Source: Streptomyces sp. NBC_01750
Lineage (GTDB): Bacteria > Actinomycetota > Actinomycetes > Streptomycetales > Streptomycetaceae
Length of the DNA stretch: 64,000 bases
Assembly: GCF_035918095.1 (NCBI RefSeq)
Contig: NZ_CP109137.1
Span: 6,574,001 to 6,638,000 of the forward strand
Direction of reading: 5' to 3'
The notes beneath the pieces are model-generated. The model was given only the letters and a program-made list of their open reading frames with translations. It was not told where the DNA came from and made no database searches. Positions 33,388 through 42,185 of the stretch are shown here, piece after piece. The translations under genes were made by a program, and so were the position numbers. Numbering within the stretch: position 1 is the first letter of the stretch; each line of letters starts with the position of its first letter.

Positions 33388-34772
33388 GCGACGCTGCCGT
33401 GACCATGGAGTTCCACCCGCAGCCGACGGCCGGCCCCGCCCGCCCCTGGGCGTTCCCGGCCCCCGAGCGCGGCACGCTGGACAACGGCCTCACCGTGCTG
33501 CGCTGCCATCGCCCCGGCCAGCAGGTGGTGGCCGTCGAGATCTGCCTCGACGCCCCGCTGGAGGCCGAGCCCGAGGGCATCGACGGCGTCGCCACGATCA
33601 TGGCGCGCGCCCTGTCGGAAGGCACCGACAAGCACACCGCCGAGGAGTTCGCCGCCGAGCTGGAGCGCTGCGGCGCCACTCTCGACGCGCACGCCGACCA
33701 CCCGGGTGTCCGCGTCTCCCTGGAGGTGCCGGTCTCCCGGCTGCCGAAGGCGCTCGGCCTGCTCGCCGAGGCGCTGCGCGCGCCCGCCTTCGCCGACAAC
33801 GAGGTGGAGCGGCTGGTACGCAACCGGCTGGACGAGATCCCGCACGAGACGGCCAACCCGGCCCGCCGTGCGGCCAAGGAGCTCTCCAAGCAGCTCTTCC
33901 CGGCCTCCCTGCGTATGTCGCGCCCCCGCCAGGGCACGGAGGAGTCCGTGGCCCGGATCGACTCCGCGGCCGTGCGCGCCTTCTACGAGGCGTATGTCCG
34001 GCCGGCCACGGCCACCACGGTAATCGTCGGCGACCTCACCGGAGTCGACCTTGACGCCGTGCTCGCCGAGACTCTCGGTACCTGGACCGGCAACAGCGCC
34101 GAGGCCCGTCCCGTACCGCCGATCACCGCCGACGACACCGGCCGTGTGGTCATCGTGGACCGCCCCGGCGCCGTCCAGACGCAGCTGCTGATCGGCCGTA
34201 TCGGCCCGGACCGCCACGACCGCGTCTGGCCGGCCCAGGTGCTCGGGGCGTATTGCCTGGGCGGCACCCTCACCTCGCGTCTCGACCGCGTGCTGCGCGA
34301 GGAGAAGGGCTACACCTACGGCGTACGGGCCTTCGGCCAGGTGCTGCGCTCCGCTCCCGACGGGTCGGGCGCGGCGATGCTCGCCATCAGCGGTTCCGTG
34401 GACACCCCGAACACCGGACCGGCGCTGGACGACCTCTGGAAGGTGCTGCGTACGCTCGCGGCCGAGGGCCTGACCGACGCCGAGCGCGATGTTGCCGTGC
34501 AGAACCTGGTGGGTGTCGCCCCGCTGAAGTTCGAGACGGCCGCCTCCGTCGCGGGCACGCTCGCCGACCAAGTCGAGCAGTTCCTCCCGGACGACTACCA
34601 GGCGCAGTTGTACGTGCGCCTGGCCGATACCGGCACCGTTGAGGCGACGGCCGCGGCCGTCAGCGCCTTCCCGGTGGACCGACTTGTCACGGTGCTCGTC
34701 GGCGATGCCTCGCAGATCGAGGAGCCGGTCAGGGCGCTCGGCATCGGCGAAGTGACGGTTGTCACAGGCTGA
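33384..34772 (+). CDS. M16-family peptidase-like protein (non-catalytic subunit)
   Basis: A 462-residue paralogue of the upstream peptidase, starting at a GTG within a GTGA overlap. The zinc motif is missing: the place of HLFEH is taken by GVATIMARAL (near residue 75). The pair RLDRVLREEKGYTYGV, near residue 320, is the Arg/Tyr signature of the partner subunit in heterodimeric M16B enzymes and should complete the active site of the catalytic subunit. A GTG/ATG alternative lies nearby (ATG at 33405). Confidence 0.9.
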   Translation: MSDAAVTMEFHPQPTAGPARPWAFPAPERGTLDNGLTVLRCHRPGQQVVAVEICLDAPLEAEPEGIDGVATIMARALSEGTDKHTAEEFAAELERCGATLDAHADHPGVRVSLEVPVSRLPKALGLLAEALRAPAFADNEVERLVRNRLDEIPHETANPARRAAKELSKQLFPASLRMSRPRQGTEESVARIDSAAVRAFYEAYVRPATATTVIVGDLTGVDLDAVLAETLGTWTGNSAEARPVPPITADDTGRVVIVDRPGAVQTQLLIGRIGPDRHDRVWPAQVLGAYCLGGTLTSRLDRVLREEKGYTYGVRAFGQVLRSAPDGSGAAMLAISGSVDTPNTGPALDDLWKVLRTLAAEGLTDAERDVAVQNLVGVAPLKFETAASVAGTLADQVEQFLPDDYQAQLYVRLADTGTVEATAAAVSAFPVDRLVTVLVGDASQIEEPVRALGIGEVTVVTG

Positions 34773-34810
34773 TTGGGTCAATCCGGCAAACAATTCAAAA
34801 CAGGCAAACG

Positions 34811-34842
34811 GAACCCCGGCCTCCCTGGTGATGCCGGGGTTC
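34811..34842 (+). terminator. Terminator of the M16 pair
   Basis: A perfect 10-bp stem, GAACCCCGGC with GCCGGGGTTC, and a 12-base loop, followed by TGTCTTAT. It lies 38 bases after the second peptidase gene. Confidence 0.8.
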
Positions 34843-34914
34843 TGTCTTATGCCCGTTTTATTGCAGAGCCTGCCTGTCTGGCCTGTGGCATGCGCTACAA
34901 AAAGAGCTGTCTGT

Positions 34915-34944
34915 TTGGTGATTGAAAGACGGCCCGCCTAGCGT
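34915..34944 (+). promoter_or_regulatory. Candidate HrdB-type promoter of the M23 peptidase transcript
   Basis: TTGGTG (34915-34920), 18 bases, TAGCGT (34939-34944). Spacing and position fit a housekeeping promoter starting transcription near 34951, about 45 bases before the riboswitch. The hexamers are imperfect. Confidence 0.45.
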
Positions 34945-34993
34945 CGGTCCGGCTGTCCGCCAGTAGCCCGCCGCATCCGCGGCATCGGACAGT

Positions 34994-35137
34994 CATCGCC
35001 GAGTCCCCGTCAGGCGCGAGCCTGGGGAGCCGGGGACCCACTCAGTCCCTGGGGTGAATCGGGCGCCTTCGCACCTGCGGAGGGGCCTGTAGGAGACCTT
35101 CCTGCTCCGAACCCGTCAGCTAACCCGGTAGGCGAGA
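34994..35137 (+). ncRNA. c-di-AMP (ydaO/yuaA-type) riboswitch
   Basis: A leader RNA ending about 25 bases before the M23 peptidase gene. Its closing stem pairs TCGCC (34996-35000) with GGCGA (35131-35135). Inside are the class hallmarks: GAGCCGGGGACCCA (35027-35040), then GGGGTGAATC (35051-35060), a variable hairpin, and AGGAGACCTTCCTGCTCCGA followed by ACCCGTCAGCTAACCCGGTA. Cyclic di-AMP binding normally turns the downstream gene off. In actinobacteria this class is found before cell-wall hydrolases, which fits. Assigned from sequence pattern; the fold was not computed. Confidence 0.88.
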
Positions 35138-35161
35138 AGGAAGGAAAGGATCAGCCACTTC

Positions 35162-35932
35162 ATGGCGTTCACCCGTGCCACCGGGAAGCACCGTGCCCCG
35201 AGCCGAATGACGCGCAAGAAGGCGAACATCGCCGCCGTCGCCGCTCTCGCCACCACCGGCGTCATCGGAACCCTCGCTTCCCCGGCACTCGCCGCCGACA
35301 CCGGCGCGGCCACCGTCGAGGACACCGGCCTGACCCAGATCGTGGCCGCCGACTCCCTCGCCGAGCAGATCGCCGACCAGGCCGCCGCTCAGAAGGAGGA
35401 GGCCGCCGAGGCCGTCGCCAAGGCGAAGGCCGAGGCCGAGGCGAAGCGGAAGGCCGAGGCCCGCGCCAAGGAGGCCCGTGAGGCCAAGGAGCGCGCCGCG
35501 CGCGCCGCCGAGCGCAAGCGCCTCAACTCCTTCGTGGCCCCGATCTCGCACTCGTACGTCTCCACGGGCTACAAGTCCGGCGGCGCCATCTGGTCCTCCG
35601 GCAGCCACACCGGCATCGACTTCCACGCCGCGTCCGGCACGACCGTGCACGCGGTCGGCTCCGGCACTGTCGTCGAGGCCGGCTGGGGCGGCGCGTACGG
35701 GAACAACATCGTGATCAAGATGAAGGACGGCTCGTACACGCAGTACGGCCACCTCTCGTCCATCGGCGTCTCGGTCGGCCAGTCGGTGACCCCGGGCCAG
35801 CAGATCGGCCTCTCCGGCGCGACCGGCAACACCACTGGACCGCACCTCCACTTCGAGGCCCGCACCAGCCCCGAGTACGGCTCCGACATCAACCCGGTCG
35901 CGTACCTGCGCGCGCACGGCGTCAGCGTCTGA
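35162..35932 (+). CDS. Secreted M23-family peptidoglycan endopeptidase
   Basis: A 256-residue cell-wall hydrolase. Signal peptide: basic residues to about 20, hydrophobic IAAVAALATTGVIGTLA, cleavage after ALA at about residue 44. A Lys/Glu/Ala-rich coiled coil spans about 66-120. The LytM domain (about 125-250) has zinc ligands His149 and Asp153 in SHTGIDFH and His230 in GPHLHFE, with catalytic His197 and His228. Start is the ATG at 35162. Expression is probably governed by the c-di-AMP riboswitch upstream, tying wall cutting to the osmotic signal. A strong terminator follows. Confidence 0.93.
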   Translation: MAFTRATGKHRAPSRMTRKKANIAAVAALATTGVIGTLASPALAADTGAATVEDTGLTQIVAADSLAEQIADQAAAQKEEAAEAVAKAKAEAEAKRKAEARAKEAREAKERAARAAERKRLNSFVAPISHSYVSTGYKSGGAIWSSGSHTGIDFHAASGTTVHAVGSGTVVEAGWGGAYGNNIVIKMKDGSYTQYGHLSSIGVSVGQSVTPGQQIGLSGATGNTTGPHLHFEARTSPEYGSDINPVAYLRAHGVSV

Positions 35933-35968
35933 TCAGACGGCGGGCCGCTGTCCGGCCCCGCGTGCTTC

Positions 35969-36001
35969 CCGAAGGCCCCGGCTCACCGCCGGGGCCTTCG
36001 G
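35969..36001 (+). terminator. Terminator of the M23 peptidase gene
   Basis: A perfect 14-bp stem, CCGAAGGCCCCGGC with GCCGGGGCCTTCGG, and a 5-base loop, 36 bases after the stop codon. Confidence 0.85.
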
Positions 36002-36144
36002 CGTTTGCCCGCTCCGCCGGCGTTCTGGCCAAAAGATATCCATGGATTCCGGTCTCCCATCGGAAAATCCCGAGCATTGCAATAGAGTCACTGAACAGAC
36101 GTCAGTCGGCTGCGTTTCGCGCGGATTAAAGCGGAGGTTCGGTC

Positions 36145-36822
36145 ATGCGCATTCCCGCGCACTCGGTATGCACGGCGATCCGCGACGACATCGTCTCCGG
36201 TGTATTCGAGCGCGGCAGCCGGCTCACCGAGGAGCAGCTGGCGCGCCGCTACGGCGTCTCCCGGGTCCCGGTGCGCGAAGCTCTGCGCACCCTGGAGTCC
36301 GAGGGTTTCGTCACCACCCGCCGCCACGCCGGCGCCTGTGTCGCCGAGCCCACCGAGCAGGAGGCCGCCGACCTCCTGGAGATCCGGATGCTGCTGGAGC
36401 CCATGGGTGCGGCGCGCGCCGCCCAGCGGCGCACCGAGGCGCATCTGAAGGTGCTGCGTGGCCTGGTCAGGCTGGGTCAGGAGCGGGCCCGCCGTGGTCA
36501 GGGCGAGGACCTGCGTTCACTGGGCGGCTGGTTCCACGAGACGCTCGCCCAGGCCTCCGGCAGTCCGGGCCTGATCGCTCTGCTCACCCAGCTGCGGCAC
36601 AAGATCGCCTGGATGTACACCGTCGAGCAGCCGGCCACGCCCGTCGAGTCCTGGATCGAGCACGGCGCGATCGTGGACGCGGTGGCGCGCGGCGACGCGG
36701 AACGGGCGCGAGGGCTGACGGCCGTGCACACCGAACGGGCCGCCGCCGCGCACCGGCTGCGCCGTCCCGAGCGGGTGAGGACTTCGCAACATGCCGTAAA
36801 CATCGCGAGCGCCCGCCATTAA
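36145..36822 (+). CDS. GntR/FadR-family transcriptional regulator (FCD domain)
   Basis: A 225-residue regulator. Winged helix at about 5-70: VCTAIRDDIVSGVFERGSRL, then EEQLARRYGVSRVPVREALR. FCD ligand-binding domain at about 75-210 with EIRMLLEPMGAARAAQ, GGWFHETLAQASGSPGLIAL and EHGAIVDAVARGDAERA. His at the metal-site positions suggests a small carboxylate ligand. Start is the ATG at 36145 after GGAGG. The target is not evident; the gene stands alone and converges with ptsH. The upstream sequence is AT-richer, with no clear palindrome. Confidence 0.9.
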   Translation: MRIPAHSVCTAIRDDIVSGVFERGSRLTEEQLARRYGVSRVPVREALRTLESEGFVTTRRHAGACVAEPTEQEAADLLEIRMLLEPMGAARAAQRRTEAHLKVLRGLVRLGQERARRGQGEDLRSLGGWFHETLAQASGSPGLIALLTQLRHKIAWMYTVEQPATPVESWIEHGAIVDAVARGDAERARGLTAVHTERAAAAHRLRRPERVRTSQHAVNIASARH

Positions 36823-36935
36823 CAGGCGCACCGTATACAAAGGATAGATATTCGCAGGGCCTCTTTTCTGCTGCCCATATTCAAGCGTCGGGCCGGGGAA
36901 ATCAACGGCCGGAAAAACTGCGTCCGGAAAAGACG

Positions 36936-36972
36936 AAGCCGCGATGTCCGGGAATCTGGGACACCGCGGCTT
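36936..36972. terminator. Bidirectional hairpin between GntR gene and ptsH
   Basis: A 14-bp stem, AAGCCGCGATGTCC with GGACACCGCGGCTT (one mismatch), and a 9-base loop. It lies 26 bases downstream of the ptsH stop, on the 3' side of both converging genes. Confidence 0.75.
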
Positions 36973-36998
36973 TGCCGTGGGTAATGGGCCTGTTCGGC

Positions 36999-37280
36999 TC
37001 AGACGGTTTCGGGAAGCTCTTCGAGACCCTCGGCGACGAGCCGGGCGAGACGGTCCAGAGCGGCGTCGGAGTCCTCGGCCTCGGAAGCGAGCACGATCTC
37101 CTCGCCACCCTGGGCGCCCAGGCCGAGCACCGCGAGCATCGAGCCGGCGTTGACCGGGGTGCCGTCCGCCTTGGCGATCGTCACGGGGACGCCGGCGGCC
37201 GTGGCGGCACGGACGAAGATGGAAGCGGGGCGGGCGTGAAGGCCCTCGGCCCAGCCGACATTGACGCGGCGCTCAGCCAT
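36999..37280 (-). CDS. ptsH: Phosphocarrier protein HPr
   Basis: The 93-residue energy-coupling protein of the phosphotransferase sugar uptake system; it passes phosphate from enzyme I to sugar-specific EIIA. The phosphorylated His15 is in EGLHARPASIF. Ser47, in NAGSMLAVLGLGA, sits at the regulatory serine position. Start is the ATG at 37280 (GAAGGG upstream), five codons after a less likely ATG. It stands alone, divergent from the Pat-type gene. The other PTS genes are not in the window. Confidence 0.95.
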   Translation of the reverse strand: MAERRVNVGWAEGLHARPASIFVRAATAAGVPVTIAKADGTPVNAGSMLAVLGLGAQGGEEIVLASEAEDSDAALDRLARLVAEGLEELPETV

Positions 37281-37442
37281 GGTGTTGCCCTTCAAGTCTT
37301 AGCGGTTGTCTAGACCAGTCTCTCATGTGTTGCTGCGTTGCCCGCACCGGCCCCGGACCCGGGATCGGCCGCTGGTCGGCTTCCCCAGACTGCCCCGCGG
37401 CAACCTCCTCCGCGACCCGTGAGTGAGCCGTACGCTTTCCCC

Positions 37443-40328
37443 ATGCAGACCTCGTCGGATCACGCCTACCCCGACCACTGGGAAGCGGACGTGGTGCTGC
37501 GCGACGGCGGCATCGCGCGCATCAGGCCCATCACCACCGAGGACGCCGACCGTCTGGTCAGCTTCTACGAGCAGGTCTCCGACGAGTCGAAGTACTACCG
37601 CTTCTTCGCGCCCTACCCCCGGCTCTCCGCCAAGGACGTACATCACTTCACCCATCACGACTACGTGGACCGGGTGGGCCTCGCGGTCACGGTGGGCGGC
37701 GAGTTCATCGCCACCGTCCGCTACGACCGGATCAATGGAGAGGGCCGGCCCGCGAGCGCCCCCGCCGACGAGGCCGAGGTCGCCTTTCTCGTCCAGGACG
37801 CCCACCAGGGGCGCGGCGTGGCATCCGCCCTGCTCGAGCACATCGCCGAGGTCGCCCGCGAACGCGGTATCAGGCGCTTCGCCGCCGAGGTGCTGCCCGC
37901 CAACAACAAGATGATCAAGGTGTTCCGGGACGCCGGCTATACCCAGAAGCGCAGCTTCGAGGACGGCTCCGTCCATCTCACCCTCGACCTCGAACCGACC
38001 GAGGAGTCCCTGGCCGTCCAGCGCGGCCGCGAGCAGCGCGCGGAGGCCCGCTCTGTGCAGCGCCTCCTCGCGCCCGGTTCGGTCGCAGTCATCGGCACCG
38101 GCCGCACGCCCGGCGGCGTGGGCCGCACCGTCCTGCGCAACCTCCTCGACGCCGGATACACGGGACGTACCTACGCCGTGAACCGCGCCTTTCCCGAGGA
38201 CCAGACCGAGGTGGACGGGGTCCCGGCCCACCGCTCCGTCGGCGAGACAGGGGAGACCGTCGACCTGGCGGTCGTGGCCGTCCCGGCGGAGCGGGTGCCC
38301 GAAGTGGTCGCCGACTGCGGCGAGCACGGCGTCCAGGGCCTGGTCGTACTCACCGCCGGATACGCCGAGAGCGGGGCCGCCGGACGGGAGCGACAGCGCG
38401 AACTGGTGCGGCAGGCCCGCTCGTACGGGATGCGCATCATCGGCCCGAACTCCTTCGGCATCATCAGCACCAGCGACAGCGTCCGCCTCAATGCCTCGCT
38501 GGCCCCCCAGTCCCCGGCGGCCGGCCGCATCGGCCTGTTCACCCAGTCCGGCGCCATCGGTATCGCACTGCTCGCCGGCCTGCACCGGCGCGGGGCCGGG
38601 CTCTCCTCCTTCATCTCGTCGGGCAACCGCGCGGATGTTTCCGGCAACGACTTTCTGCAGTACTGGTACGAGGACCCGGACACCGATGTGGTCCTGCTGT
38701 ACCTCGAATCGATCGGCAACCCGCGCAAGTTCACCCGCCTGGCCCGGCGTACGGCGGCGGTGAAACCGGTGGTCGTGGTGAAGGGCGCCCGGCACAGCGG
38801 CAGCGCGCCGCCCGGACACGCGGTGCCGGTCACCGGGATCCCCGACACCACGGTCGGGGCGCTGCTCCGCCAGGCCGGTGTGATCCGCGTCGACACCGTC
38901 ACCGAACTCGTGGACGCGGGCCTGCTGCTGGCCGGCCAGCCGCTGCCCGCCGGACCGCGCGTGGCGATCCTCGGCAACTCCGAGTCGCTCGGCCTGCTCA
39001 CGTACGACGCCTGTCTCGCCGACGGCCTCCGTCCCCTGCGGCCGCGCGACCTCACGACGGCCGCCACACCCGCGGACTTCCGTGCCGCCCTCGCCGAGGC
39101 CCTGGTGGACGACGCCTGCGATGCGGTGGTGGTGACGGCGATCCCGTGGGTCGGCGAGAACGGCGTCACGGAGTCGGGTGACGGCGAGGTCCTGGCAGCA
39201 GCGCTGCGCGACGCGGTCACGACGGCCCCGGCCAAACCGGTCGCGGTGGTGCATGTGGAAATGGGCGGTCTGGCGGAGGCGCTGGCGGCGGCGGCGAGCA
39301 CGCGTACGGTCCCGGCCCCCGAGACCGACGGCGGGGGACCGGGCCCCGGCCGCGAAGCGCCGCGGACCGTCCGCACCCGTCCGCCCGCCCCGAGCTCGTC
39401 CGCCGTCTCCGCGGCTGTCCGTTACGCGGCCCCGGCCCCCGCGACCGCCCCGCACGCCTCCCGTATCCCCGCCTACCCCGCCGCCGAGAGGGCCGTCCGA
39501 GCCCTTTCCGAGGCGGTCAAGTACGCCCAGTGGCGCCGGCAGGCCGCCGAGCCCGGCAAGGTGCCGCAGTACGAGGACATCGACGAGGCGGGTGCCGCCA
39601 GGCAGATCGAGGGGCTGCTCGGCGGGGTCACAGACCCTCGCGGCAGCACCCTCGGACCCGGTGCCACCCAGGAGCTCCTCGGCCAGTACGGCATCTCCGT
39701 ACGTTCTGCCCTCCCCGCGCCCGGCCCGGACGATGCCGTGGCCGCCGCCACCCGCCTCGGCTACCCCGTCGCCCTCAAGACCACCGCCCCGCACCTGCGC
39801 CACCGCGCCGACCTCGGCGGCGTACGGCTGGATCTGGCCAACGAGGCGCAACTGCGGCAGGCCTACCGCGAATTGACCGACGTTCTCGGCAAGCCCGAGG
39901 AGCTGCAGCCCGTCGTCCAGGCGATGGCCCCGCGCGGCGTCGACACCGTCGTACGCGCCGCCATCGACCCCGCCGCCGGCGCTGTGCTCTCCTTCGGGCT
40001 GGCCGGAGCCGCCTCCGAGCTGCTCGGTGACACGGCCCACCGACTCGTGCCCGTCACCGACCGGGACGCCGCCGAGTTGATCAGGACCATCCGGACGGCC
40101 CCACTCCTCTTCGGCTGGCGCGGCTCGGCACCCGTCGACACCCCGGCCCTCGAAGAGCTGCTGCTCCGGGTGTCACGTTTGGTCGACGATCACCCGGAAG
40201 TAGTCGGAATCAGCCTCGAACCGGTCGTCGTCGCTCAGCGTGGCCTCTCCGTGCTCGGCGCGTCCGTACGGCTCGCCCCGCCGCCCACCCGCACCGACCT
40301 GGGCCCCCGCCGACTCCCCAGCTACTGA
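37443..40328 (+). CDS. Pat-type protein acetyltransferase: GNAT domain fused to acyl-CoA synthetase-like region
   Basis: A 961-residue fusion. Residues about 15-185 are a GNAT acetyltransferase (DGGIARIRPITTEDADRLVS, EVAFLVQDAHQGRGVASALL). Then come a CoA-binding Rossmann domain (SVAVIGTGRTPGGVGRTVLR), a succinyl-CoA-ligase-like domain (GLFTQSGAIGIALL), a Pro-rich linker (about 625-680), and an ATP-grasp-like domain (GATQELLGQYGISV, YPVALKTTAPHLRHRADLGG). This is the layout of the Pat enzymes that acetylate acyl-CoA synthetases, with GNAT at the N-terminus rather than the C-terminus. Start is the ATG at 37443; a GTG at 37419 is possible. Divergent from ptsH. Confidence 0.88.
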   Translation: MQTSSDHAYPDHWEADVVLRDGGIARIRPITTEDADRLVSFYEQVSDESKYYRFFAPYPRLSAKDVHHFTHHDYVDRVGLAVTVGGEFIATVRYDRINGEGRPASAPADEAEVAFLVQDAHQGRGVASALLEHIAEVARERGIRRFAAEVLPANNKMIKVFRDAGYTQKRSFEDGSVHLTLDLEPTEESLAVQRGREQRAEARSVQRLLAPGSVAVIGTGRTPGGVGRTVLRNLLDAGYTGRTYAVNRAFPEDQTEVDGVPAHRSVGETGETVDLAVVAVPAERVPEVVADCGEHGVQGLVVLTAGYAESGAAGRERQRELVRQARSYGMRIIGPNSFGIISTSDSVRLNASLAPQSPAAGRIGLFTQSGAIGIALLAGLHRRGAGLSSFISSGNRADVSGNDFLQYWYEDPDTDVVLLYLESIGNPRKFTRLARRTAAVKPVVVVKGARHSGSAPPGHAVPVTGIPDTTVGALLRQAGVIRVDTVTELVDAGLLLAGQPLPAGPRVAILGNSESLGLLTYDACLADGLRPLRPRDLTTAATPADFRAALAEALVDDACDAVVVTAIPWVGENGVTESGDGEVLAAALRDAVTTAPAKPVAVVHVEMGGLAEALAAAASTRTVPAPETDGGGPGPGREAPRTVRTRPPAPSSSAVSAAVRYAAPAPATAPHASRIPAYPAAERAVRALSEAVKYAQWRRQAAEPGKVPQYEDIDEAGAARQIEGLLGGVTDPRGSTLGPGATQELLGQYGISVRSALPAPGPDDAVAAATRLGYPVALKTTAPHLRHRADLGGVRLDLANEAQLRQAYRELTDVLGKPEELQPVVQAMAPRGVDTVVRAAIDPAAGAVLSFGLAGAASELLGDTAHRLVPVTDRDAAELIRTIRTAPLLFGWRGSAPVDTPALEELLLRVSRLVDDHPEVVGISLEPVVVAQRGLSVLGASVRLAPPPTRTDLGPRRLPSY

Positions 40329-40367
40329 GCGCTCGCCGCCCCCCGTGAGCCCCGTAGGATGGACCGC

Positions 40368-40952
40368 ATGGCGAAGACCGGTACGACGACCCAGGGGCTG
40401 CGTTCGGCGATCGAGCGCAGCGGCTACTACCCGGCCCTTGTGGCCGAGGCGGTGGAGGCCGCTGTCGGTGGCGAGCAGATTGCGTCGTATCTGGTGCACC
40501 AAGAGACCACGTTCGACGCCAACGAGGTGCGCCGCCATGTCACCGTCCTCGTTCTGACGGCCAACCGCTTCATCGTCAGCCACACCGACGAGCAGGCCGC
40601 CGACTCCAGCTCCCCGACGCCGTACGCCACCACCTCGACCGAATCGGTCAAGCTCGGCCGGATCTCGTCGGTCGTGCTCAGCCGCGTCGTCGCCAACCCG
40701 GAGTCGTACACCCCCGGCACCCTGCCCCGCGAGGTCGTCCTCACCATCGGCTGGGGCGCCGTCTCCCGCATCGACCTGGAGCCCGCGGCCTGCGGCGACC
40801 CCAACTGCGAGGCGGACCACGGCTACACCGGCAGCTCCACAGCGGACGACCTGAGCCTGCGCGTCAGCGAGGCCGGCGACGGCCCGGACGCGGTCCGGCA
40901 GACGCTCGCCTTCGCGCAGGCGCTCTCCGAAGCCACGGCAGCCACGCGCTGA
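40368..40952 (+). CDS. DUF5998 family protein
   Basis: A 194-residue cytoplasmic protein conserved in actinomycetes, of unknown role. It has the family features LRSAIERSGYYPALVAEAVE near the start, HVTVLVLTANRFIVSHTDEQ, and a Cys/His cluster, CGDPNCEADHGYTG (about 143-156), that could bind zinc. The ATG at 40368 was chosen because AGGA lies nine bases upstream; an ATG three codons earlier is possible. Its TGA shares a base with the start of the phosphodiesterase gene, so the two are coupled. Confidence 0.85.
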   Translation: MAKTGTTTQGLRSAIERSGYYPALVAEAVEAAVGGEQIASYLVHQETTFDANEVRRHVTVLVLTANRFIVSHTDEQAADSSSPTPYATTSTESVKLGRISSVVLSRVVANPESYTPGTLPREVVLTIGWGAVSRIDLEPAACGDPNCEADHGYTGSSTADDLSLRVSEAGDGPDAVRQTLAFAQALSEATAATR

Positions 40953-42145
40953 TGGCTCAGCCCGCAGTCTGGCCGGACGAGCCCGTCCCGCTCGCCCTCT
41001 CCACCGCGCCCGTCCCCGAGTACGGCACCGGATCGCTCGCCGATCTGCTCCCGACGCTCGCCGCCGGCCAGGGCGTACCGGGCCTGACGCAGAGCATCCC
41101 CGAGCTGACCCCCGCCGACCGGAACTGCGTCTTCCTGATCGACGGCCTCGGCTGGGAGCAGATCAAGAACCACCCCGAGGAGGCCCCGTACCTCACCTCG
41201 CTGCTCGCCACCTCGCGCGGCGGCACGGGGCGGCCCATAACCGCCGGTTTCCCGGCCACCACAGCCACCTCGCTGGCCTCCGTGGGCACCGGCCTGCCGC
41301 CCGGTGCCCACGGTCTGCCCGGCTACACCGCGCGCAATCCGGAGACCGGCGAGCTGATGAACCAGCTGCGCTGGAAGCCCTGGACGCCTCCGCACATCTG
41401 GCAGCCCTACCCCACGGTCTTCCAGCTCGCCGACGCGGCGGGTGTGCACACCGCGCAGGTGTCGTCGCCGACCTTCCAGCACACCCCGCTGACCAAGATC
41501 GCACTCAGCGGTGGCAGCTTCCTCGGCCGGCTCTCGGGCGAGGAACGTATGGACCTGGCGGCCGAGCAACTGGCGCTGGGGGACCGGTCGCTGGTCTACA
41601 CGTACTACAGCGATGTGGACGGCAAGGGCCACCGCTTCGGTGTGGATTCCGACGCCTGGCGCGGCCAGCTGATGTACGTCGACCGGCTGGTGCAGCGCCT
41701 CGCCGAGCAACTCCCGCCCCGCGCCGCCCTGTACGTCACCGCCGACCACGGCATGATCGACATCCCCTTCGACGAGCAGTCGCGCATCGACTTCGACGAG
41801 GACTGGGAGCTGCGCGCCGGCGTCGCCCTGCTGGGCGGCGAGGGCCGCGCCCGCCACGTCTACGCCGTGCCGGGTGCCGCGTCCGATGTGCTCGCGGTCT
41901 GGCGCGAGGTCCTCGGCGAGCAGTTCTGGGTGGCGAGCCGGGATGAGGCGATCGCCGCGGGATGGTTCGGCGACCGGGTGGACGAGCGGGTGTACGCGCG
42001 GATCGGCGATGTCGTCGCCGCGGCCTGCGACGACGTGGTGATCACCGCCTCCGTCAATGAGCCGAACGAGTCGGCGATGGTCGGGATGCACGGCTCCATG
42101 ACCCCCGTCGAGCAGCTCGTCCCGCTCTTCGAAGTACGCTCATAA
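40952..42145 (+). CDS. Nucleotide pyrophosphatase/alkaline phosphatase-superfamily phosphodiesterase
   Basis: A 397-residue two-metal hydrolase of the NPP branch. Metal and active-site motifs: Asp in VFLIDGLGW (about 64), the nucleophile Thr in AGFPATTATSLASVGTG, Asp/His in YYSDVDGKGHRFG, Asp-His in TADHGM, and His in VGMHGSMTP. No signal peptide is visible, so it appears cytoplasmic, acting on a nucleotide or phosphodiester; the substrate is unknown. The start overlaps the DUF5998 stop in TGATG. The thymidine kinase gene follows 40 bases on. Confidence 0.9.
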   Translation: MAQPAVWPDEPVPLALSTAPVPEYGTGSLADLLPTLAAGQGVPGLTQSIPELTPADRNCVFLIDGLGWEQIKNHPEEAPYLTSLLATSRGGTGRPITAGFPATTATSLASVGTGLPPGAHGLPGYTARNPETGELMNQLRWKPWTPPHIWQPYPTVFQLADAAGVHTAQVSSPTFQHTPLTKIALSGGSFLGRLSGEERMDLAAEQLALGDRSLVYTYYSDVDGKGHRFGVDSDAWRGQLMYVDRLVQRLAEQLPPRAALYVTADHGMIDIPFDEQSRIDFDEDWELRAGVALLGGEGRARHVYAVPGAASDVLAVWREVLGEQFWVASRDEAIAAGWFGDRVDERVYARIGDVVAAACDDVVITASVNEPNESAMVGMHGSMTPVEQLVPLFEVRS

Positions 42146-42185
42146 CAGCCTCCCTCGTCCAGACCCGAAAGGTCCTCAACTCCCC

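Noticed and set aside
37323..40040. About 900-codon minus-strand frame across the Pat-type gene
   Set aside because: Antisense shadow; repeated Gly/Arg/Asp composition and no recognisable domain, whereas the plus-strand frame has clear GNAT and CoA-ligase motifs.
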